From JAYWIG01 sp043789035 (lineage in GTDB: Bacteria; Pseudomonadota; Gammaproteobacteria; Burkholderiales; Burkholderiaceae_E), in assembly GCA_043789035.1 (NCBI GenBank), contig JAYWIG010000266.1:1-9073 (forward strand): a DNA stretch of 9,073 nucleotides, in the 5' to 3' direction. The notes beneath the pieces were generated by a model. That model saw only the letters and a program-made list of their open reading frames with translations, did not search any database and was not told where the DNA came from. Made by a program: the position numbers and the translations under genes. Of this stretch, positions 1 through 6,150 are shown in pieces. Positions within the stretch are counted from its first letter, which is position 1, and each line of letters begins with the position of its first letter.

Positions 1-1
1 G

Positions 2-589
2 TCTGAATCTGAAGTGCATGGTCTGCTAGCTTTGATGCAATTACAGGCGTCACGTTTCGCAGCGAGAGTCGATGCCAGTGGAAAGCCCGTATTACTCGCC
101 GATCAAGATCGTACTTGTTGGGATATAGCGCTGATTGAAAGTGGCTTGGATGCGCTTCAAAAGGCCGAGTTTAGCGATGGCCTGCTTGGCCCCTATACTC
201 TTCAGGCGGAGATTGCTGCCTGCCATGCAATGGCAAAAACGCCTTTCGACACTGACTGGTTGAAGATCGTCGCTATTTACGATGCGCTGGTGCAATTAGC
301 GCTGTCGCCGGTCGTTGAGCTTAACCGGGCAGTCGCTGTTGGCATGGCTTACGGCCCCGGAGAGGCTCTTGAGATAGTCGATTCGCTTGTGGGTAATCCT
401 CAATTGCTAGGTTATCCCTGGATGTCGAGCGTGCGAGCAGATTTGCTCGCAAAGCTGGGAAGAAATGACGAAGCTCGCCATGAGTTTGAACACGCCGCAA
501 GCTTGACTGAGAATTCTCGTGAGCGCGAATTTCTTTTGGAGCGTGCCCAACTTGTTGGAGGGCCTATTCCGTCGGTACGCATCCATTAA
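2..589 (+). CDS. ECF42-type RNA polymerase sigma factor, C-terminal part (5' end outside window)
   Basis: The frame is already open at base 2 (S-E-S-E-V-H-G-L-L-A), so the gene starts upstream. The GTG at 14 is an internal Val codon, not a start. About 195 residues are visible. They match the long C-terminal extension (DUF6596, TPR-like) of the ECF42 sigma group: the LLALM.LQ.SR.AAR helix, a lone LLADQDR motif, GPYTLQAEIAACHA, DTDW..I..IYDAL, SPVVELNRAVAV and GYPWMSSVRADLL..LGR..EA. The sigma2 and sigma4 DNA-binding regions lie outside the window. In the family this extension is needed for activity, and the genes usually sit beside YCII/DGPF-domain proteins. No such gene is present downstream here, so it may lie upstream. 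The gene is followed by 129 bp and then four small same-strand genes, its likely targets or operon partners. The family call is confident; the target set is inference. Confidence 0.88.
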   Translation, partial: SESEVHGLLALMQLQASRFAARVDASGKPVLLADQDRTCWDIALIESGLDALQKAEFSDGLLGPYTLQAEIAACHAMAKTPFDTDWLKIVAIYDALVQLALSPVVELNRAVAVGMAYGPGEALEIVDSLVGNPQLLGYPWMSSVRADLLAKLGRNDEARHEFEHAASLTENSREREFLLERAQLVGGPIPSVRIH

Positions 590-718
590 GATACGAACCG
601 ATAGATACAACCGCTGGCTACCGAAGAAAAAATATTTTAAGTATCTGTCGAAAATCGCGGTGCTTATGCGTCGTCTAAATGTGAATGAAAAAACCACCTC
701 AGAAAGCGAGAAATAAAT

Positions 719-1123
719 ATGTCACGCATGATTTTTATTAATCTTCCAGTATCCGATCTCAAAAAATCCATGGCGTTTTACACAGCCTTAGGATTTAACA
801 ACAACCCGCAGTTTAGTGACGATACTGCGGCTTGTATGGTGTTGAGTGAAGCCATTCATGTGATGCTCCTAACCCATGATAAGTGGCGCACGTTTACTGC
901 GCGGCCCATTCCACCAACGACTTCCAGCGAAGTGATGTTGTGTGTGTCTTGTGAAAGTCGTCAAGCTGTCGATTCGATGAACCAAGTGGCGGGTTTGAAT
1001 GGCGGGACTAGCGACATCCATCCACCGCAAGATCACGGCTTTATGTATAACCGTAGTTTTACCGATCCCGATGGGCACATCTGGGAGCCGATGTGGATGG
1101 ACCTTAGCGGAGCGCCAGCATGA
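719..1123 (+). CDS. VOC-superfamily (glyoxalase/bleomycin-resistance-like) protein
   Basis: This is a 134-residue single-module VOC protein, probably cytoplasmic. The first beta-alpha unit reads IFINLPVSDLKKSMAFYTALGF (about residues 5-26), followed by the NNPQFSDD..ACMVLSE.IHVMLLTH stretch. It ends with the family signature DHGFMYNRSFTDPDGHIWEPMWMD (about 105-128), in which the His and Glu of HIWEP are candidate metal ligands. Length and ends fit the family of short glyoxalase-like proteins annotated as lactoylglutathione-lyase relatives. Their true substrate is generally unknown, so I do not call it GloA. The start is ATG with a weak purine-rich AGCGAG about 8 nt upstream. Its stop overlaps the next start as ATGA (1120-1123), which implies translational coupling with the SRPBCC gene. 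The 129 bp before it shows no clear promoter or terminator by eye. Confidence 0.88.
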   Translation: MSRMIFINLPVSDLKKSMAFYTALGFNNNPQFSDDTAACMVLSEAIHVMLLTHDKWRTFTARPIPPTTSSEVMLCVSCESRQAVDSMNQVAGLNGGTSDIHPPQDHGFMYNRSFTDPDGHIWEPMWMDLSGAPA

Positions 1124-1527
1124 AAATTAACGTTGAAACCAGCGTTAATGCCGCGCTACCGAAGGTCTGGGCCTCTTACACAACTTCTGAAGACATCTTG
1201 AAATGGAATACCGCATCGCCTGACTGGCATACGACCAAGTCAACGGTTGATCTACGAGTCGGTGGCGAATTCTCCTCCCGCATGGAGGCCAAAGATGGCA
1301 GTTTTGGCTTTGATTTTGCGGGCACCTACACCAAAGTGGTACCTCAACAACGCCTTGAATATTCTTTTGGTGATCGAACTGCGACTGTTGATTTTCTGCC
1401 CAGCATCAATGGAGTCACTGTGCGGGTCACTTTCGATGCGGAAACTCAAAATTCTGTCGAGCAACAACGTCTCGGTTGGCAAGCGATTTTGGATAATTTT
1501 GCGAAATTTGTCGAAGCAAAGGGCTAA
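1120..1527 (+). CDS. SRPBCC (AHSA1/YndB-type START-fold) protein
   Basis: This 135-residue protein has the AHSA1-like SRPBCC pattern. It opens with a strand plus helix, VETSVNAALPKVWASYTTSE, followed by the W..ASPDWHTT segment. Then come the L.VGGEFSSRMEA.DGS hairpin, F.GTYT.V.P..RLEYSF and the C-terminal helix EQQRLGWQAILDNFAKFVEA, which closes the hydrophobic pocket. Members bind small hydrophobic ligands or act as uncharacterised stress-related proteins, and no catalytic residues can be assigned. Translation starts inside the stop of the VOC gene (ATGA), with a CGGAG Shine-Dalgarno at 1108-1112, 7 nt upstream. The DUF1428 gene begins one base after its stop. Genes of this type recur beside ECF42 sigma factors, which supports a shared regulon. 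The fold is well supported; the function is unknown. Confidence 0.87.
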   Translation: MKINVETSVNAALPKVWASYTTSEDILKWNTASPDWHTTKSTVDLRVGGEFSSRMEAKDGSFGFDFAGTYTKVVPQQRLEYSFGDRTATVDFLPSINGVTVRVTFDAETQNSVEQQRLGWQAILDNFAKFVEAKG

Positions 1528-1528
1528 C

Positions 1529-1876
1529 ATGAACTATATCGATATGTTTGTTTGCGCCGTACCTACGCAAAATCGAGATGCCTATACTGAGCATGTCACG
1601 ACAACAACAGCCTTGCTTAAGAGTCACGGTGCGTTGCAAGTGATGGAATGCTGGGGCGATGATGTGCCCGATGGCAAGTTAACCTCGTTGCCAAGGGCAG
1701 TGAAATGCAAAGGCGATGAGACAGTTGCATGTTCATTCATCGTCTGGGCTAGTCGTAATGCTCGCGATGAAGGAATGAAGGCCTTCATGGCAGACCCACG
1801 ACTGGCGAAGGTTTCTATGCCGTTCGATGGCCAGCGATTGATCTTTGGTGGCTTCCAGACTGTATCAGAAGCTTAG
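1529..1876 (+). CDS. DUF1428 family protein (YbaA-like)
   Basis: This 115-residue protein resembles E. coli YbaA closely along its length. It begins MNYIDMFVCAVPTQNRDAY, followed by LLKSHGALQVMECWGDDVPDGK and a run ending in the hallmark MPFDGQRLIFGGF (about residues 98-110). The family has a ferredoxin-like alpha/beta barrel fold related to dimeric stress-response and monooxygenase-like proteins, but no activity is established. The frame stays open upstream to 1247 inside the SRPBCC gene. I place the start at ATG 1529 because family homology begins there, and because AAAGGG at 1518-1523 lies 5 nt before it. There is only one base between the SRPBCC stop and this start, so co-translation is likely. 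Confidence 0.9.
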   Translation: MNYIDMFVCAVPTQNRDAYTEHVTTTTALLKSHGALQVMECWGDDVPDGKLTSLPRAVKCKGDETVACSFIVWASRNARDEGMKAFMADPRLAKVSMPFDGQRLIFGGFQTVSEA

Positions 1877-1906
1877 CCCTTACTTGTTCAAAAAGGAATC
1901 AATTAC

Positions 1907-2380
1907 ATGAGTAAGAACACAATCTGCATTTGGTATGACAAAGATGCTGAAGCTGCAGCACACTTTTACGCCGAAACATTTCCGGATAGCGCAGTGAAAG
2001 CTGTACATCTCGCGCCAACCGATTTTCCAGGCGGTAGGAAAGGAACAGTACTGACAGTCGAATTTACCGTCTGCGGTATCCCGTGCGTAGGCTTAAATGG
2101 GGGGCCAATATTTCCGCATTCAGAAGCTTTCTCTTTTCAAATCGCAACAGATGATCAGGCCGAAACTGATCGATATTGGAATGCTATTGTTGGCAACGGC
2201 GGAGCGCCAAGTCAATGCGGGTGGTGCAAGGATAAATGGGGCATCAACTGGCAGATTACTCCGAGGGTATTGACGCAAGCCATGGCAAAAGGCGGTGATG
2301 TTGCCAAGCGTGCATTCGAGGTAATGATGACCATGCAAAAGATTGACGTTGCAGCGATTGAGGCTACGGTAAGTGCCTAA
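1907..2380 (+). CDS. PhnB-like VOC family protein (3-demethylubiquinone-9 3-methyltransferase domain)
   Basis: This 157-residue protein carries the PhnB-like VOC signature. The N-terminal part reads CIWYDKDAEAAAHFYAETFPDS (about residues 7-28), then a middle V.GIPCVGLNGGP...SEAFSFQIATDDQAETDRYW, and the diagnostic CGWCKDKWGINWQITP (about 109-124). A helical tail follows with A.RAFEVMMTMQKIDVAAIEAT. Despite the Pfam name, such proteins are not shown to be ubiquinone methyltransferases; they are small VOC proteins of unknown substrate. An AAGGA Shine-Dalgarno (1893-1897) precedes ATG 1907 by 9 nt. It follows the DUF1428 gene by 30 bp and is probably the last gene of the sigma-linked cassette. 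Its TAA overlaps the stop codon of the convergent UxaA-family gene by three bases. Confidence 0.9.
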   Translation: MSKNTICIWYDKDAEAAAHFYAETFPDSAVKAVHLAPTDFPGGRKGTVLTVEFTVCGIPCVGLNGGPIFPHSEAFSFQIATDDQAETDRYWNAIVGNGGAPSQCGWCKDKWGINWQITPRVLTQAMAKGGDVAKRAFEVMMTMQKIDVAAIEATVSA

Positions 2381-3912
2381 CTCATAATCCCAATCTGCCA
2401 AGGCACAAACTCATAGTCACCTAGCCCGAGTTCTTCACTCTTCGATGGCTCGCCTGAGGCGGTGCGTAAGAAGAGTTCGAATATCTTTTGGCCCATTTCT
2501 TGAACCGATACGGTGCCGTCTAAGATCTCTCCGCAGTTGATGTCCATGTCTTCTTCAAGCTTTTTGAACATGGGGCTGTTGGTCGCTAATTTAATGCACG
2601 GGGCAGGCTTGGAGCCGAACATTGAGCCGCGTCCGGTGGTGAATGCAATTAAGTTCGCACCACCGGCAATTTGGCCGGTGGCAGATACGGGGTCGAAGCC
2701 AGGGGTATCCATGAATACGAAACCTTTGGTAGTTACCGGCTCGGCGTATTTATAAACCTCCATCAGTGGCCCGGTGCCACCTTTCATTGATGAGCCAAGC
2801 GATTTCTCGAAAATATTGGCAAGGCCACCAATTTGATTGCCGGGGCTAACAACACCATTGATTTGCACATCTCTGCCGACGGAATACTCATCCTTCCACC
2901 AGCGAATTCTTTCAATCAATTTCTTTCCGATATCAACAGTGGCAGCGCGCCGAGTAAGTGTGTGTTCAACGCCGTAAATCTCTGGTGTCTCTGACAAAAT
3001 GCCAGTACCGCCATGACGAGCAAGAATGTCGACTGCTGCGCCAAGTGCAGGGTTGGCCGTAATCGATGAGAACCCATCGGAACCACCACACTGCAAACCA
3101 ACGCTTAAGTGACTTGCAGAAACAGTTTCTCGTTTTACATTGTTAGCATCGGCGAGTAATGCTTTTACGGCTTCGACGCCCGCTTCTATAGTTTGGCGAG
3201 TGCCACCAGTTTCTTGCATGATGAAAGTATGCAAATGCGGGCTGGCTGCTAATTCTTCTTGTTGTAACAAGCCCTTCAACTGGTTGCGTTCACAACCTAG
3301 GCCAATCACTAAAGCCGCAGCAAGGTTTGGGTGGCGAATATAGCCTGCCATAGTGCGACGCAAGAGCTGCATTGGTTCGCCGGACATTTCCATGCCGCAG
3401 CCAATGGAATGGCTAAATGCGACCACGCCATCGATATTGGGGTAGTCGGCAAGTCGCTCTGGTGTGAACCATTCCGCAATCTTATTCACCACCGTCGCGG
3501 AGCAATTGACTGTTGAAAGAATGCCAATGAAGTTTCGAGTGCCCACTTTGCCGTTGGACCGCACATAGCCTTGGAAGGTGGCGCGTTCGTTCTCGGGCAG
3601 CATTTGTACCGGTTTAAATTCGCTAGCGTAGGCGTAATCTCGATCAAACTCTTTGAACTCGGTATTGTGATTATGCACCATGGTTCCCGGTTCAATATCG
3701 ACGTGAGCAAAACCAACTGTGACGCTGTACTTCAGTATGGGCTGGCCTTTGAGAATCTTTTTTGTGGCAATTTTGTAACCCGCAGTGACTTGGGCTTTGC
3801 TGGTAATTCGTTCATCTGGCACATCGGTTTCGAAGCTCATTCCTAATGGAATGTCGACACGCGCTACGACAACGTTATCGTTTGGGTGCAATCGAATCAC
3901 CGGGCCCATCAT
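2377..3912 (-). CDS. UxaA/GarD-family sugar-acid hydro-lyase (altronate/galactarate dehydratase-like)
   Basis: This 511-residue protein is full length for the UxaA/GarD family of metal-dependent aldonate or aldarate dehydratases, which yield 2-keto-3-deoxy acids. Residues about 5-85 form the SAF domain (VIRLHPNDNVVVARVDIPLG ... VDIEPGTMVHNHNT). The catalytic part starts near FQGYVRSNGKVGTRNFIGI. It includes VNCSATV (C137), SHSIGCGMEMSGEP (C172), IGLGCERNQ (C207), LQCGGSDGFS (C275) and the C-terminal LGLGDYEFVPWQIG. The conserved Cys, His and Asp positions fit metal binding. Start choice: ATG 3912 (M-M-G-P-V-I-R-L) has GGAAAA upstream and fits the family N-terminus. An upstream GTG at 3936 would add eight residues and would abut the putative operator. 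It lies 53 bp downstream of the Bug receptor gene, probably in the same transcript with possible extra control. The substrate (altronate, galactarate, L-galactonate or other) cannot be told from sequence. Confidence 0.9.
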   Translation of the reverse strand: MMGPVIRLHPNDNVVVARVDIPLGMSFETDVPDERITSKAQVTAGYKIATKKILKGQPILKYSVTVGFAHVDIEPGTMVHNHNTEFKEFDRDYAYASEFKPVQMLPENERATFQGYVRSNGKVGTRNFIGILSTVNCSATVVNKIAEWFTPERLADYPNIDGVVAFSHSIGCGMEMSGEPMQLLRRTMAGYIRHPNLAAALVIGLGCERNQLKGLLQQEELAASPHLHTFIMQETGGTRQTIEAGVEAVKALLADANNVKRETVSASHLSVGLQCGGSDGFSSITANPALGAAVDILARHGGTGILSETPEIYGVEHTLTRRAATVDIGKKLIERIRWWKDEYSVGRDVQINGVVSPGNQIGGLANIFEKSLGSSMKGGTGPLMEVYKYAEPVTTKGFVFMDTPGFDPVSATGQIAGGANLIAFTTGRGSMFGSKPAPCIKLATNSPMFKKLEEDMDINCGEILDGTVSVQEMGQKIFELFLRTASGEPSKSEELGLGDYEFVPWQIGIMS

Positions 3913-3936
3913 ACGTTTTCCAGAGGTTTCAATCAC

Positions 3937-3944
3937 GTCTAAAC
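3937..3944. promoter_or_regulatory. Candidate HutC-type GntR operator box (GTCTAAAC)
   Basis: GTCTAAAC fits GTnTAnAC, the core reported for HutC-subfamily GntR regulators. It lies in the 53-bp gap between the Bug receptor stop and the UxaA-family start, 24 bp upstream of the chosen ATG. The same pattern occurs elsewhere in the window, by my reading, only twice, both times in the inverted repeat upstream of the SMP-30/GntR genes. A six-base match could arise by chance about twice in 9 kb, so the position is more telling than the match itself. Regulatory function is inferred. Confidence 0.35.
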
Positions 3945-3965
3945 TTTCAAAAATATTCTAAAAAA

Positions 3966-4946
3966 TTACTCAGGTTGCACGTTGGATTCTTTTACCAATG
4001 GCGCCCATTTGGTAATTTCGCTCCGAATGTAGCTACCGAGTTGCTCCGGAGTGCTTGTGCGCACTTCGAAGCCTTGACCTGCCAGTCGCTCACGCGTGTC
4101 TGGGTCTTGCAACAATTTCACAACCTCGGCATTCAGGCGAGTCACAATATCTTTCGGTGTGCCCGATGGAGCTACTAATGCGTAGACCAACTCAACTTCA
4201 AAGCCCGGGTAACTTTCCGCAATGGTCGGTACTTCCGGCGCATTGGGAGAACGCTTTGGGCTCGTAACTCCAATAGGGTTGAGCTTGCCTGATTTGATGT
4301 GTGGCAAGACTGAAGGTGTACCTGCCAAAATCAATTCGATTTGTCCGCCAAGCACATCGGTCATTGCCGGGGCTGCGCCCTTGTAAGCGATATGTTGGAA
4401 GTTCGTACCGGCAAGTTTGTTGAAGAGTAAGCCACCTAAATGTAATGGTGTGCCAGCACCCGCCGTGCCGTAGTTAAATTTGTTGGGGTTGGCTTTGGCC
4501 AAGGCGACTAAATCTTTTAAAGTCTTTGCTGGCACACTTGGATGGGCAGCCAAAATAAGTGACGAGGCCGCTGTCAACGTAATCGGTGCGAAATCTCGCA
4601 AAGTGTTGTAGGCAAGTTTGGGGTACATCGCTTCATTAATCGCCTGGGTTCCGACCATCATCAGCAACACGGTATAGCCATCGGCAGGTGCTTTTGCAAC
4701 AAACTCAGCGGCAATATTGGTGCCAGCGCCGGGCTTGTTGTCTGGTATTACTGGTTGGCCCATTGGGCCGGTTAATTTCTGTGCAATTACTCGGCCGAGA
4801 ATGTCCGAAGGACCACCAGGTGCAAAAGGTATCACAAGGCGAATAGCCTTCTCAGGGTAGGCAGCCTGTGCAAGTGATGAACTCAAGATAATGGAGGTTG
4901 CCGCAAGTGTGGTTGTAAGTACTTTGATTTTTTGAAGCGATATCAT
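3966..4946 (-). CDS. Bug-family periplasmic solute-binding receptor (tripartite tricarboxylate transporter, TctC-like)
   Basis: This 326-residue protein has a clear Sec signal peptide: K6 and K8, a hydrophobic run of about residues 9-25, and cleavage near AQA-A at 26-29. The mature part begins with the Bug signature YPEKAIRLVIPFAPGGPSDILGRVIAQKL, in which D48 is expected to contact the ligand carboxylate. It continues with VIPDNKPGAGTNIAAEFVAKAPADGYTVL and a later NYGTAGAGTPLHLGGLLF loop. It should capture a carboxylated solute in the periplasm. No TctA/TctB membrane genes are in the window, which is usual for orphan Bug receptors. The start is ATG 4946, preceded by AGGAG with 6-nt spacing; a TTG at 4949 is less likely. 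Beside a UxaA-type hydro-lyase and other sugar-acid enzymes, the ligand is probably a sugar acid. That last point is inference. Confidence 0.93.
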   Translation of the reverse strand: MISLQKIKVLTTTLAATSIILSSSLAQAAYPEKAIRLVIPFAPGGPSDILGRVIAQKLTGPMGQPVIPDNKPGAGTNIAAEFVAKAPADGYTVLLMMVGTQAINEAMYPKLAYNTLRDFAPITLTAASSLILAAHPSVPAKTLKDLVALAKANPNKFNYGTAGAGTPLHLGGLLFNKLAGTNFQHIAYKGAAPAMTDVLGGQIELILAGTPSVLPHIKSGKLNPIGVTSPKRSPNAPEVPTIAESYPGFEVELVYALVAPSGTPKDIVTRLNAEVVKLLQDPDTRERLAGQGFEVRTSTPEQLGSYIRSEITKWAPLVKESNVQPE

Positions 4947-4952
4947 CAATGT

Positions 4953-4957
4953 CTCCT
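4953..4957 (-). promoter_or_regulatory. Shine-Dalgarno of the Bug receptor gene
   Basis: AGGAG on the minus strand (CTCCT on plus) lies 6 nt before ATG 4946. This spacing favours ATG over the adjacent in-frame TTG at 4949. The site lies within the 33-bp gap to the divergent enolase-superfamily gene. Confidence 0.7.
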
Positions 4958-4979
4958 AATGATAAAAATGACTGTGGTT

Positions 4980-6122
4980 ATGCGAATTGTTTGTGCTCAA
5001 CTTTATCCGCTCGATGTACCCATGATTAAGCCGATCAAAATGGCTGGGGAAACTTTGACTCATGCACAGACCTTGCTCTTGCGTTTGATCGATGAGCAGG
5101 GTCGGGAAGGTTGGGGCGAAGCGAGCTCTGCACCTTTGATGACGGGAGAAACTTTGGGTAGTATCGTAGCGAGCACCGAGTATCTTGTTTCGAAATTGAT
5201 GGGCATTGAATTCTCCGGCCCTCAGGCAATCAGTGCTCTGCAAAATAGCGTACTGTATGGTAATGCGTCGGCTAAATCTTGCCATGAAACCGCATTGATG
5301 GATTTGTTTTCCCAACGGGCAGGTATACCTTTGCATGAATTGCTGCGAGGCAACGCGGCACCAAGCGGCGATGGCAGGCTGGAAATGCTGCATATGTTGG
5401 CGTCGGGCAATCTTCAGGACGAGCTTGACGAAGCGATGCAGTTGCGCAAAGACGGCTATCGACAGTGGAAAATCAAGGTAGGTACTGGCGACGTTGTTAA
5501 CGACGTCAAAAGAGTTCGTGCTATCTGCCAAGCGCTTGAAGGTGATATTGTTTCTGCCGATGCAAATCAGGCGCTCTCGATTGCCGATGCCAAGGCAATT
5601 GCGAAAGCCGGTTTTGAATCTGGCCTTGATTTTCTTGAGCAGCCTTTCTCCACTTATATGACGAAGGATATGGCGGCTTTGCATCGCGATACGACGTTGC
5701 CGCTGTGCGCTGATGAATCGATTCAAGACGTGAGCGATATCGCTCACCACGCTGAACTGAAAGCCGCCCAAGGTGTTAGTTTGAAGTTGATCAAACTTGG
5801 CGGCACGCAAGCATTGTTGGAAGCCGGGCGATTGAGTTTGAGGCATGGCTTGCGAGTAAATCTTGCCTGCAAGGTCGCCGAAACAACGATCTCTGCTGCT
5901 GCGACTGCGCATGCTGGTTTTGCGCTCGGTAATGTTGCTTGGGGCTTTAGCATGTCGAACCGCTACTTGGCCGTCGATATTTGTGCCCAACCCTTGGCTC
6001 CAGTTCACGGTGCGGTGACGATCGAACAACTGAACCGACCAGGGATGGGCTACGTGCCTGAGGCGGCGCGGCTGCGCGATTTTGCCAGTAGTACATTGCC
6101 CGTCCGTGAGTTCCGGTTTTAG
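4980..6122 (+). CDS. Enolase-superfamily (mandelate racemase/muconate lactonizing enzyme) protein, MLE-type active site
   Basis: This 380-residue protein has both enolase-superfamily domains: an N-terminal capping domain (about 1-125, with GWGEAS and MTGET) and a TIM barrel. Visible barrel residues are K164-I-K166, metal ligands D194 (SADANQ), E220 (LEQP) and D245 (CADES), and K269 in SLKLIKLGG. ACKVAET (296-302) follows. The K-x-K plus K269 pair is the muconate lactonizing subgroup pattern, shared by cycloisomerases, dipeptide epimerases and cis-3-hydroxyproline dehydratase. It is not the His-Asp dyad typical of many acid-sugar dehydratases. The product could therefore be a cycloisomerase, epimerase or dehydratase of a carboxylate. 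Start: ATG 4980 fits the family start (MRIVCAQLYPLDVP); ATG 4968 and 4959 are in frame, and none has a strong Shine-Dalgarno. It is divergent from the Bug gene with a 33-bp gap and convergent with the dehydrogenase (28-bp gap). Confidence 0.88.
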   Translation: MRIVCAQLYPLDVPMIKPIKMAGETLTHAQTLLLRLIDEQGREGWGEASSAPLMTGETLGSIVASTEYLVSKLMGIEFSGPQAISALQNSVLYGNASAKSCHETALMDLFSQRAGIPLHELLRGNAAPSGDGRLEMLHMLASGNLQDELDEAMQLRKDGYRQWKIKVGTGDVVNDVKRVRAICQALEGDIVSADANQALSIADAKAIAKAGFESGLDFLEQPFSTYMTKDMAALHRDTTLPLCADESIQDVSDIAHHAELKAAQGVSLKLIKLGGTQALLEAGRLSLRHGLRVNLACKVAETTISAAATAHAGFALGNVAWGFSMSNRYLAVDICAQPLAPVHGAVTIEQLNRPGMGYVPEAARLRDFASSTLPVREFRF

Positions 6123-6150
6123 CATGTGTAAAATTTTATGGTCAGCCGCG

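Noticed and set aside
603..646. AGATAC/GTATCT inverted repeat in the gap after the sigma gene
   Set aside because: The arms are only 6 bp with a 32-nt loop, and the A/T-rich run lies inside the loop instead of after a stem. It is not a credible terminator or operator.
519..716. A 65-residue plus-strand frame ending just before the first VOC gene
   Set aside because: It starts inside the sigma factor gene in another frame, has no family resemblance and is Lys/Arg-rich. It is probably chance.
3913..3936. GTG 3936 as the start of the UxaA-family gene
   Set aside because: The extra eight residues (M-I-E-T-S-G-K-R) precede the usual family start, and the GTG abuts the putative operator box. ATG 3912 has a better upstream GGAAAA. 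The alternative is not excluded.
4932..4979. TTG 4932 as the start of the enolase-superfamily gene
   Set aside because: It would overlap the Bug receptor's start codon and signal-peptide region and add 16 residues without family similarity.
4956..6125. A 389-residue open frame on the minus strand opposite the enolase-superfamily gene
   Set aside because: Its translation has no recognisable domain and is rich in Arg, Gln, His and Cys, as expected for an antisense shadow. The plus strand carries a complete enolase-superfamily active site.
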